Source of the DNA: JACSRF01 sp963695505
Lineage (GTDB): Bacteria; Chloroflexota; Anaerolineae; Promineifilales; Promineifilaceae
Direction: 5' to 3'
Assembly (NCBI GenBank): GCA_963695505.1
Contig: CAVOGX010000011.1
Coordinates: 1 to 64,000, forward strand
Length of the DNA stretch: 64,000 bases
The notes under the pieces were generated by a model. The model saw nothing but the letters and a program-made list of their open reading frames with translations, was not told where the DNA came from and searched no databases. The position numbers and the translations under genes are program-made. Positions within the stretch are counted from its first letter, which is position 1; each line of letters begins with the position of its first letter. This document shows positions 36,606 to 44,380 of the stretch, in pieces.

Positions 36606-38507
36606 ATGTTGGCCTGCCCCACAAGAGTGTGTATGCAAGCTGCTTTATCTGTTAATCGCAAACATCTGGGACGCAATCTCAGCTACTTTCTGCTCGTTCC
36701 CTTAACCACGCTGGTGTTGATAACCATAGCCCTGGCTGTGGTGGTTTCTTCATATGAAAGCGCGCATAACGGCCGTATCTACAGTGGCGTCAGCGTGTGG
36801 GGCATCGACCTGAGCGAGAAAACCCCGGCCGAAGCTCAGGCTGTCCTGGCTGCGGCCTTCCCTTACCCGGAAGAAGAAGCTGTCACTTTTGCCGATCCGG
36901 CTACCAGGCAAGTATGGGGTAAATCGCCGGCCGAGCTGGGGTTGACCTTTGACGTGGCTCAAACGGTCCAGGCCGCCATGGGCATTGGGCGCGAAGGCCA
37001 GCCGGGCCAGCAAATTCGCGACTTGTTTACTAGCTGGTACTACGGCCGTTCCCTAGCCCCAATCATCGTTTTTGACGAAAGCCAGCTCGATGCCGCCCTG
37101 GGCGAGATGGCCGCCGCCATTGACCAGCCCGCCCGCAACGCCAGCTTTGACCTAAGTGGCAGCAGCACCACCTACGTGCCGGGCCAGTTGGGCCGCCGTC
37201 TGGACCTGGCCTATCTGCGGGAGCAGTTGGTGGCACCGATTATGGATTTCCGCCAGGCGCAGATTGAACTGTTAATCCATGACATAGAACCTGCGCTGAT
37301 GGATGATTTTGTTGGCGCCAACCAGATTCAGCAAATGACCAGTAATCCCATCAACTTCTACCTGGCTGAACCCTTAGACGATACCGACCTGCAAACTATC
37401 GAGCTGCCCGTGACCGAGCTTACCCGCTGGCTGCGGGTCAACATGACCCCACGCGCCGACGGCACAATGCAGCACGACGTGATTGTCGATGAAAACGCCG
37501 CTCGCGCCTGGCTGGCCCAATTCGCTGACCAACTTTACCGCGAGCCGGTGCGCGCCCGCTTTTACTTTGACGACGATACGCGCGAATTAATACTGGTTGC
37601 CCCTCACGTTAACGGCCGTGAACTTGACGTGGATGCCACCCTGGAAGAGCTTATGGCTCAACTGGGCAGCAGCAACCGCCGCATTCCCTTCATCGTCAAT
37701 GATATCATTCCGACTGTTTCCTCGGAATCCACTGCCGCCGAGTTGAGCATTACCGAACTCATCACCCAATCTACCACCTGGTTCTACGGTTCTTCCGACG
37801 AACGCAAACACAATATTGCCCGCGCCGCTGCCAACTTTTTCGGCATTGTCGTTGCCCCTTACGAAGAATTTTCCTTTAACAAATACCTGGGCAGCATCAG
37901 CGAAGCCGACGGCTACGAGGAAGGGCTGATCATTGTGGGTGGGCAAACAATTAAAGGCATTGGGGGCGGCGTGTGCCAGGTGAGCACCACCCTTTACCAG
38001 ACTGCCTTTTTGGGAGGGTTTCCCATCGTCGAGCGCTGGGAGCATGGCTACTGGCTCGATTATTACAACGATGGGCAGGGGCCAGGTATGGACGCCACCG
38101 TCTATTCCCCCATTGTCGACATGCGCTTTATCAACAACACGCCGCATTACCTGCTCATCGAAAATTATTACGATACGGAAAATGAGGCACTCACTTTTAA
38201 GTTTTACAGCACCAGCATGGGGCGGCAGATTGTAAAAACCGAGCCGGAATTCTTCAACATGACGGAAACTCCCGCCCCTGAAGAAGACCGCTGGGTGTTT
38301 GATGCCGACCTAGAGCCAGGCACGGTGCTGCAAATTGATTGGGCTACGCCTGGGGTAGACGTGCTGGTACGTCGCACCGTCTACAACGCCGACGGTGAAA
38401 TCCTCATTGACGAGTCCGTCTTCAGCAACTACATCCCTTACCCCAACACTTACCACTACGGGCCAGGGGTTGAACCATATGACTACTCGTTGGTGCCTGA
38501 ATCTTAG
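36606..38507 (+). CDS. VanW family protein with peptidoglycan-binding-like domains
   Basis: One N-terminal helix (LSYFLLVPLTTLVLITIALAVVVSS, residues 25-50) anchors the protein. A PG_binding_4-type domain (IYSGVSVWGIDLSEKTPAEAQAVLAAAFP) is repeated in a second, more diverged copy. The VanW domain (residues about 390-530) has FSFNKYLGSISEADGYEEGLIIVGGQTIKGIGGGVCQVSTTLYQTAF, its hallmark with GGGVCQVSTTLY. The C-terminus is G5-like. VanW proteins are associated with vancomycin resistance clusters but their biochemical role is unknown; an envelope role is likely. Length 633. Confidence 0.88.
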   Translation: MLACPTRVCMQAALSVNRKHLGRNLSYFLLVPLTTLVLITIALAVVVSSYESAHNGRIYSGVSVWGIDLSEKTPAEAQAVLAAAFPYPEEEAVTFADPATRQVWGKSPAELGLTFDVAQTVQAAMGIGREGQPGQQIRDLFTSWYYGRSLAPIIVFDESQLDAALGEMAAAIDQPARNASFDLSGSSTTYVPGQLGRRLDLAYLREQLVAPIMDFRQAQIELLIHDIEPALMDDFVGANQIQQMTSNPINFYLAEPLDDTDLQTIELPVTELTRWLRVNMTPRADGTMQHDVIVDENAARAWLAQFADQLYREPVRARFYFDDDTRELILVAPHVNGRELDVDATLEELMAQLGSSNRRIPFIVNDIIPTVSSESTAAELSITELITQSTTWFYGSSDERKHNIARAAANFFGIVVAPYEEFSFNKYLGSISEADGYEEGLIIVGGQTIKGIGGGVCQVSTTLYQTAFLGGFPIVERWEHGYWLDYYNDGQGPGMDATVYSPIVDMRFINNTPHYLLIENYYDTENEALTFKFYSTSMGRQIVKTEPEFFNMTETPAPEEDRWVFDADLEPGTVLQIDWATPGVDVLVRRTVYNADGEILIDESVFSNYIPYPNTYHYGPGVEPYDYSLVPES

Positions 38508-38536
38508 GCGTCCCGTGGATCAGGCCGACTAACGGC

Positions 38537-38776
38537 TTATTTCCGCGGAAAGAGGATCGTGTCAATTAGCAGTTTGCCGATGTAGACCACAAAAACAAAT
38601 ACCGTTACCGGCACCTGCCAGTACAAAAACCAGTTTGGCGTCCAGACTGGCAGCGGCACCACAGCAATGAAAAAAGCAACGGCCGTTGCCAGAATCACGC
38701 GCTCCAAAAATTTTCGCCAATTTCGCTTCTTCATCCCTTCATTATACTCTCGCCACGGCTCAATCCCTTTATCCAT
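38537..38776 (-). CDS. Small membrane protein
   Basis: A 79-residue protein with two hydrophobic helices (VILATAVAFFIAVVPLPVW, WQVPVTVFVFVVYIGKLLIDTIL) and a basic N-terminus (MKKRNWRKF). ATG at 38734 (MKKRNW) looks a better start than 38776. It converges on the VanW gene. No family recognised. Confidence 0.5.
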   Translation of the reverse strand: MDKGIEPWREYNEGMKKRNWRKFLERVILATAVAFFIAVVPLPVWTPNWFLYWQVPVTVFVFVVYIGKLLIDTILFPRK

Positions 38777-38925
38777 GACACAATTCTAAGAACACAGCGG
38801 CTAAAACAAGAGGTTATTTGCCGCATTGCGTCATGAGAGTAAAATCAGTATCATGGAAGGTACGGCTGACTTTCACGCGACTGTGACCCTGAGTGTAAGT
38901 TCTTTACCCCTCCTGGCACACGGTC

Positions 38926-38931
38926 TATAAT
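38926..38931 (+). promoter_or_regulatory. -10 element before the PRC-barrel gene
   Basis: TATAAT lies 44 bases before ATG 38976. A weak -35 (TTTACC, around 38902) sits at roughly the right distance. Confidence 0.5.
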
Positions 38932-38975
38932 TTTTATATTAACCACCTTTCTGTAAGCAAAAATGGAGCAAGCAC

Positions 38976-39509
38976 ATGCGACTTGGTAAAGAACTCACCG
39001 GCAAGCCAATAATCAGCGTCACAGACGGCCGTTTCCTGGGTAACGTCAAAGACCTCTACCTGGACGAAGACCTCAACTGGATCACCGGCATCTTCCTTGG
39101 TTCCGAAGGGCTGCTCAAACGCAGCCACAACCTCATCGATCGCGAAAATGTCGTCGTTTTTGGCATTGACGCCATCCTGGTCAAAAAAGCAGACGTCATT
39201 ATCACCGAAAAAGAGCATGAAGCTGCCGAAACCTGGCTGCGCTTCGAAAAACTGCGCAGTCGCGATGTAGACACCCCTGGCGGCACCAAAGTCGGCACCA
39301 TTGGCGACATCATTATCGGCAGCGAGGGTGACATTACCGGCTTTGTCCTGGGCAAAGTTTTTGTCGAAGGCCCCATTGCCGAAAAAGGCCAGATTCCCCG
39401 CGAGGGCCTCATCGACACCGGCAGCCTGGACGGTATCATGACCATTGACCTGCCCAAAGTTGAAGCGCTCTATCAGGGCGCGCTTATTCCCCCTGCAAAA
39501 GATGAGTGA
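38976..39509 (+). CDS. PRC-barrel domain protein (two copies)
   Basis: The 177-residue protein has two PRC-barrel-like halves. The first starts MRLGKELTGKPIISVTDGRFLGNVKDLYLDEDLNWITGIFLG. The second is RDVDTPGGTKVGTIGDIIIGSEGDITGFVLGKVF. Such domains mediate protein or RNA contacts (RimM, photosynthetic reaction centre H subunit). It is soluble and monocistronic. A general structural or stress role is plausible; no specific partner is visible. Confidence 0.8.
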   Translation: MRLGKELTGKPIISVTDGRFLGNVKDLYLDEDLNWITGIFLGSEGLLKRSHNLIDRENVVVFGIDAILVKKADVIITEKEHEAAETWLRFEKLRSRDVDTPGGTKVGTIGDIIIGSEGDITGFVLGKVFVEGPIAEKGQIPREGLIDTGSLDGIMTIDLPKVEALYQGALIPPAKDE

Positions 39510-39512
39510 CAA

Positions 39513-39610
39513 ATAGTGGGTTAGTGGGTTGGTTGGATAGTGGGCTAGAGAGTTAGCAGCGAACCAACAAACCGGCAAACTAGCAAACCAACCAACAAGC
39601 TAGCAAACTT
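39513..39610. repeat. Word-built inverted repeat
   Basis: Left arm words GTTAGTGGGTTGGTTGG and right arm words CCAACCAACAAGCTAGCAAAC pair with few mismatches. It fills the gap between the PRC-barrel gene and the acyl-CoA dehydrogenase. The words are the same TTGG/CCAA type as in 14265-14319 and 11366-11433. Confidence 0.55.
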
Positions 39611-39654
39611 TATCAGAAAAGCCTGGTAGTTACGTTTTAATTAGGAGACGCAAG

Positions 39655-40818
39655 ATGAACGAAAGCATTAATTTCAATCTCTCGGAAGAGCACAAAGAAA
39701 TTCAGCAGCTTGCCCGTGACTTTGCCCGCAACGAAATTGCGCCCGTGGCCGAACATTATGACAAAAGTCACGAATTTCCGTGGCCAGTGGTGAAGAAGGC
39801 GCAAGAAATGGGCCTGACCACCATGAACACGCCCGAAGAGTATGGCGGGCTGGGGCTGAGCATGTTTGAAGAGTGCCTGGTCAGCGAAGAGCTGGCTTGG
39901 GGCTGCTCTGGCATCAGCACAGCCATTGGCGTCAACAGCCTGGGCATGCTGCCCATTCTCATTGGCGGCAGCGAAGAGCAAAAGACCACCTACGGCAACC
40001 GCATGGCCGACGGTGCGCTGTGCGCCTACTGCGTTACCGAACCAGAAGCCGGGTCAGACGTATCGGGCATTGCCACAACGGCCGTTAAAAATGGCGACCA
40101 TTACATCCTCAAAGGGGGCAAAACCTTCATCACCGGGGCCACCAACGCCAACTTCTACACCGTGTTGGCCTACACCGCCCCCGAACTGCGGGGCACTCGT
40201 GACCGCTACAAAGGCATGAGCTTCTTTGTGGTGGATCGCGACTGGGAAGGCGTCAGCGTCGGCAAGCCTTTCGACAAAATGGGCCAGCACGCCTCCGATA
40301 CGGCCGAAGTCATCTTCGACGATGTAAAAGTGCCCGCCACCCACCTGCTGGGGCAAGAAGGCATGGGCTTCCTCTACGCCATGAAGGTGTTCGACCACAG
40401 CCGCCCCTCGGTGGCCGCCGGGGCCGTGGGCGTGGCCCAGCGCGCATTGGACGAAGCTATCAAATACGCCAAGGAGCGCATGAGCATGGGCCAGCCCATC
40501 TGGCAGCACCAGGCTATTGGTCACATGGTCGCCGACATGGCCATGCAGGTCGAAGCTGCGCGCCTGCTGGTGTGGAAAGCGGCCTGGGCCGTGGACAGCG
40601 GCACGCGCAACACCACCGCCGCCGCTTTTGCCAAGGCCTACGCTGCTGACATGGCCATGAAGGTCACCACCGACGCCGTGCAGGTCTTTGGCGGCTACGG
40701 TTACATGTCCGAGTATCCGGTGGAAAAATTGATGCGCGACATTAAAATCTACCAGATTTACGAAGGCACCAGCCAGATTCAGCGCAACATTATTATGCGC
40801 GAGCTATTTCGCAGTTAA
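39655..40818 (+). CDS. Acyl-CoA dehydrogenase
   Basis: A 387-residue flavoenzyme that oxidises acyl-CoA in fatty-acid or amino-acid breakdown. The motifs YCVTEPEAGSDVSGIATTAVKNGDHYILKGGKTFITGA (flavin binding), MGQHASDTAEVIFDDVKVP, QVFGGYGYMSEYPVEKLMRD and IYEGTSQIQRNIIMRELF are all present. The glutamate of YEGTS is the catalytic base position of short/medium-chain enzymes. ATG 39655 follows AGGAGA. Monocistronic, with a terminator 60 bases downstream. Chain-length preference is not readable. Confidence 0.9.
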   Translation: MNESINFNLSEEHKEIQQLARDFARNEIAPVAEHYDKSHEFPWPVVKKAQEMGLTTMNTPEEYGGLGLSMFEECLVSEELAWGCSGISTAIGVNSLGMLPILIGGSEEQKTTYGNRMADGALCAYCVTEPEAGSDVSGIATTAVKNGDHYILKGGKTFITGATNANFYTVLAYTAPELRGTRDRYKGMSFFVVDRDWEGVSVGKPFDKMGQHASDTAEVIFDDVKVPATHLLGQEGMGFLYAMKVFDHSRPSVAAGAVGVAQRALDEAIKYAKERMSMGQPIWQHQAIGHMVADMAMQVEAARLLVWKAAWAVDSGTRNTTAAAFAKAYAADMAMKVTTDAVQVFGGYGYMSEYPVEKLMRDIKIYQIYEGTSQIQRNIIMRELFRS

Positions 40819-40879
40819 AATCAACGTCAACTTCAGCTAAGATTGCCAGCTTCTGGCCATCACCAATCACCTCCTATGG

Positions 40880-40917
40880 AAAACGGCCGCAGTTCTAAAA
40901 TTGCGGTCGTTTTCTTT
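40880..40917 (+). terminator. Rho-independent terminator after acyl-CoA dehydrogenase
   Basis: AAAACGGCCGCA pairs with TGCGGTCGTTTT around a short AT-rich loop, with T and TTT following. The ACGGCCG word of this genome forms part of the stem. Confidence 0.75.
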
Positions 40918-41016
40918 GCCGCCCGCTATCACTAATGCAGTCAGCACGGGAGAAGGCTGTAAACGGGGAGCGTAGCCCAATCGAAGGTGAGCAAAAGTGA
41001 CGGCCGTTTCCCACGG

Positions 41017-41025
41017 TGCTATAAT
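41017..41025 (+). promoter_or_regulatory. Extended -10 promoter for the DUF368-DedA operon
   Basis: TGCTATAAT at 41017-41025 is an extended -10. The leader to ATG 41088 would be about 55 bases. An ACGGCCGT copy lies about 10 bases upstream. Confidence 0.55.
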
Positions 41026-41087
41026 CTCTCGCTGTTTTGGGTCGGCAAACACCTGCCCAAAAATTTGTTGAATAAGGACACGATTTT

Positions 41088-42068
41088 ATGCAGAAAACAA
41101 TGGAAACAACGGCCGTTTCCCCCCGCCGCACCTTGCGTGATTACCTGGGGTTGGCCCTGCGCGGCATGGCCATGGGCGCCTCTGACATTGTGCCCGGCGT
41201 CTCCGGTGGCACAATGGCCTTCATTTTTGGCATCTATGAAGAGCTGATCGACTCCCTGCGCATGATCGGCGAGCCTAATTTCTTGCGCGCCCTGTTCCGC
41301 TTACAAATTAAAGAGGTCTTTCGCATTCTGAACTGGCCCTTCCTCGTGGCTGTGTTCGGCGGCATCCTCATCGCCATTTTTACCCTATCGCATGGCCTGG
41401 AGTGGCTGCTCGTCAACCAGCCGGTGCTGCTGTGGAGCTTCTTCTTTGGCCTGGTACTGGCCTCCGTCTTTGCCGTGGCGCGGCGCATCCAAAACTGGCG
41501 GCCGGCCATTCACTTCACTATGGCTGCAGCGGCCGTGGCCGCTTACCTGCTGGTTGGCGCCGCCCCTGCCCACACCCCTAACGAGTGGTGGTTTCTCATG
41601 CTCAGCGGGGCCATCGCCATTTGCGCCATGATTTTGCCCGGCATTTCTGGCGCATTCATTCTGGTGCTGCTAGGCAAATACCAATTCGTGCTTTCGGCCG
41701 TGAACGACCGTGACTTTTTAACCATCGGTCTGGTGGGTGTTGGTGCTGTCGTAGGATTGGTGACTTTCGCCCAGTTTCTAAGCTGGCTCTTCAAACGCTA
41801 CCACGACTTGACCGTTGCCGCCCTGACCGGTCTGATGATGGGCAGCCTGCGCAAGGTGTGGCCCTGGAAAGAAGATGTGTCCTGGCTGCTGGACGACAAT
41901 GGGCAGTACGTTTTGAGCCACGGCGAAAGAATCGTCACCAAGCAGCTCAACATACTGCCTGACTTTGCCGGGGATCCTTTAGAAGTGGCTTTGGCCGTTC
42001 TGCTGGCCCTGGGCGGGCTGGGAGTCGTCTTGCTGATTGAGCGCCTGGCTCATCTGCAATCGAATTAG
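41088..42068 (+). CDS. DUF368 family membrane protein, probable polyprenyl-phosphate transporter
   Basis: A 326-residue protein with eight to ten helices. The conserved start GMAMGASDIVPGVSGGTMAFIFGIYEELIDSL and the mirrored second-half motif SGAIAICAMILPGISGAFILVLLGKY mark the DUF368 family. Members have been shown to return undecaprenyl phosphate to the cytoplasmic face. It is followed after 8 bases by a DedA protein, the other family with this activity. ATG 41088 lies in the frame with AAGGAC upstream. Confidence 0.85.
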   Translation: MQKTMETTAVSPRRTLRDYLGLALRGMAMGASDIVPGVSGGTMAFIFGIYEELIDSLRMIGEPNFLRALFRLQIKEVFRILNWPFLVAVFGGILIAIFTLSHGLEWLLVNQPVLLWSFFFGLVLASVFAVARRIQNWRPAIHFTMAAAAVAAYLLVGAAPAHTPNEWWFLMLSGAIAICAMILPGISGAFILVLLGKYQFVLSAVNDRDFLTIGLVGVGAVVGLVTFAQFLSWLFKRYHDLTVAALTGLMMGSLRKVWPWKEDVSWLLDDNGQYVLSHGERIVTKQLNILPDFAGDPLEVALAVLLALGGLGVVLLIERLAHLQSN

Positions 42069-42076
42069 AGGTTTTC

Positions 42077-42745
42077 ATGGATATTTTGACCTTTGTAGTC
42101 GATTTGTTTCTCCATTTGGATGAACACTTAAGCGTAGTCATTCGCAACTACGGCACGCTTACGTATGCACTATTATTCACTGTGATTTTCATCGAAACAG
42201 GTCTGGTGATTACGCCGTTTTTGCCCGGCGATTCCCTTTTGTTTGCCGCCGGCACTTTTGCCGCCCTGGGCGACCTGAATATTGTGTTCCTGATGCTGCT
42301 GCTGTTTGTCGCGGCCGTTTTGGGTGATACGGTTAATTATTGGATCGGGCACAAGCTGGGGCTGCGCATCTTTGACACGCAAAACCGCTGGCTGAAAAAG
42401 GTGCTCAAGCGGGAGTATCTGGAAAAAACGCAGGCCTTCTATGCCAAACATGGCGGGAAAACGATCGTGCTGGCTCGTTTTGTGCCCATCGTGCGCACCT
42501 TTGCGCCTTTTGTGGCCGGGGTAGGAACCATGCGTTACGGCCGTTTCATCACCTACAACGTTCTCGGCGGTTTCCTATGGACCTTTGGCTTCAGTCTCTT
42601 GGGCTACTTCTTTGGCAATATACCGTTTGTCAAAGCCAACTTCGAGTACGTCATCTTGGGCATTATCTTCGTTTCCGTGCTGCCCATGTTTATCGAATAC
42701 ATGCGCGGGCGCAGTCACAGCAGCCAAACCAGCGAAGCGGCCTGA
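42077..42745 (+). CDS. DedA family membrane protein
   Basis: The 222-residue protein has the DedA signature (FIETGLVITPFLPGDSLLFAAGTFAALG, FVAAVLGDTVNYWIGHKLG, HGGKTIVLARFVPIVRTFAPFVAGVGTMRYGRF). DedA proteins are scramblases or transporters for undecaprenyl phosphate or phospholipids. It is next to a DUF368 gene, so the operon may be devoted to lipid-carrier recycling. A HAD phosphatase gene follows 42 bases later. Confidence 0.87.
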   Translation: MDILTFVVDLFLHLDEHLSVVIRNYGTLTYALLFTVIFIETGLVITPFLPGDSLLFAAGTFAALGDLNIVFLMLLLFVAAVLGDTVNYWIGHKLGLRIFDTQNRWLKKVLKREYLEKTQAFYAKHGGKTIVLARFVPIVRTFAPFVAGVGTMRYGRFITYNVLGGFLWTFGFSLLGYFFGNIPFVKANFEYVILGIIFVSVLPMFIEYMRGRSHSSQTSEAA

Positions 42746-42787
42746 TTCGCAAAACAGCCCCCTTCGCAATTACCAAACGGGAGCAGT

Positions 42788-43549
42788 ATGGCAGCCGAAA
42801 ATAAAACTATCCAGGCCATTCTCTTTGACTTTGACGATACCCTCATCGATTGGTCAGGCCAGACACAACCTTATCCCGAACTCTTTCGGAGCCACGTTGC
42901 CGGTCTGCACGCCTACCTCCTGGAGGAGGGGCATGACCTGCCCAACTGTGAAACCTTTTTTCAGCAGTATCAAAAAGTCGTGCAGGAAGCCTGGGATGAA
43001 GCCAACACCACCCTGGTTGGCGTCCGGTTTGCCAATGTGCTGCAAACTCTTTTCCACGCCCTATCTCTGGACCCACAACAAATTGATCTTCGGGCAGCCA
43101 TGCGAGCCTTCAACTGGCAGCCTGTCCCCGGCGTCGCTCCCTACCCGGATACCCACGCGACACTCTCCACACTGCGCCAACAGGGCTATAAGCTGGGGCT
43201 GCTCACCAACGCCATGATGCCAATGTGGATGCGCGATGTGGAGCTGCGCGCCTATGGCCTTTTAGATTACTTTGATGCGCGGTTGACCTCTGGCGACTTT
43301 GGCTACATAAAACCCCATCCTGCCATTTACTACGAGCTGCTGCGACAGGTGGCTTGCAAGCCAGCAGAAGCCATTTTCGTGGGAGACCGTCCGGCTAACG
43401 ACATTGCCGGCGCCCACGCTGCTGGTCTGATTAGTGTTCTGATTTCGCCACCTCATCTGGCGCGCGATTTGGACGGGGTAAAACCTGACTATACAATTGA
43501 AACATTGCAAGAATTGCTGCCCATCCTGGCAGAATTGGAAGGTGCATAA
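42788..43549 (+). CDS. HAD family hydrolase
   Basis: Haloacid-dehalogenase-like phosphatase of 253 residues. Motif 1 is LFDFDDTLIDW with the nucleophilic aspartate; motif 2 is GLLTNAMMP; motif 3 includes KPHPAIYYELL; motif 4 is FVGDRPANDIAGAHAAGL. A cap helical domain lies between motifs 1 and 2. The stop shares its last base with the next ATG (TAATG). Substrate unknown. Confidence 0.85.
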   Translation: MAAENKTIQAILFDFDDTLIDWSGQTQPYPELFRSHVAGLHAYLLEEGHDLPNCETFFQQYQKVVQEAWDEANTTLVGVRFANVLQTLFHALSLDPQQIDLRAAMRAFNWQPVPGVAPYPDTHATLSTLRQQGYKLGLLTNAMMPMWMRDVELRAYGLLDYFDARLTSGDFGYIKPHPAIYYELLRQVACKPAEAIFVGDRPANDIAGAHAAGLISVLISPPHLARDLDGVKPDYTIETLQELLPILAELEGA

Positions 43550-44370
43550 TGGAAAAACCAGGCCGAAACGAACCCTGTTACTGCGGCAGCGGCAAAAAGT
43601 ATAAAAAATGCCACATGCCCATAGACCAGCAGCAAGAAAAAGAGAAGCGGGATTGGGTGCAGGCGGCCCATTTTCTGAGCCGTGATTTTATGCTGTACGC
43701 GCGGGATGAACAGTTTGCCGCGGATTTTGCCCAGGCGTTGGCACAATACTGGAACGACTTTTACACCATCGACAACGCCGAAGAAATGAGTCAGCCGGAG
43801 GCGCTGCGCTTCTTTGATTGGTTTGTCTTCGATTATCGTTTGGCCGATGGTTCCCGCCTGCTAGACACTTACCGCAGCGACAAATGGGATGAGTTGTCTA
43901 CGGTGCAGCAGCAGGTGCTAGAAAAATGGATGGCCGAAGCAGGCACTTCCTGGGCATACACTCTGACAGATTATGATGCCAACAAGCTGTACCTGGAGGA
44001 TTTCTTCTTTGGAGAGTCTTTTGCCGTGGAAGAACCAGGAGGCCGGGGGGTGGTGGAAATTGGCGAAGTCGTTTTGGCGCGGCTGGTCCCAGTGTATGAC
44101 CACCTGGAGTTCAGCACAGCCGCCGCTTACCTACCCGCGGACGAGATTGGCGATTTGAAGGATAAACTGGCCCAGGCACAAACGGCCGATTCTGCCGCAC
44201 ACCCCGATGCCACCCCCGTAGACTTTATGCGCCGCCATAACCACCTCCTGGTGCATCACGCTCTGGAACAAGCCGAAAAGAAAGAGCGCCCGCCTGTTGC
44301 CCGGCTGGACCCCAATCGCTCCGATAAGGTGATGCAAAAAGTTGTGCGGCAAATGAAGCGGCGGTTGTAG
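43549..44370 (+). CDS. SEC-C motif protein
   Basis: The N-terminus MEKPGRNEPCYCGSGKKYKKCHMP is a SEC-C zinc motif (CxCx8CH), the element found at the C-terminus of SecA. The remaining 245 residues resemble no family I can name and contain acidic helical stretches. It is translationally coupled to the HAD gene (TAATG overlap). Zinc binding is supported; function is not. Confidence 0.78.
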   Translation: MEKPGRNEPCYCGSGKKYKKCHMPIDQQQEKEKRDWVQAAHFLSRDFMLYARDEQFAADFAQALAQYWNDFYTIDNAEEMSQPEALRFFDWFVFDYRLADGSRLLDTYRSDKWDELSTVQQQVLEKWMAEAGTSWAYTLTDYDANKLYLEDFFFGESFAVEEPGGRGVVEIGEVVLARLVPVYDHLEFSTAAAYLPADEIGDLKDKLAQAQTADSAAHPDATPVDFMRRHNHLLVHHALEQAEKKERPPVARLDPNRSDKVMQKVVRQMKRRL

Positions 44371-44380
44371 GCGGGGGGGG

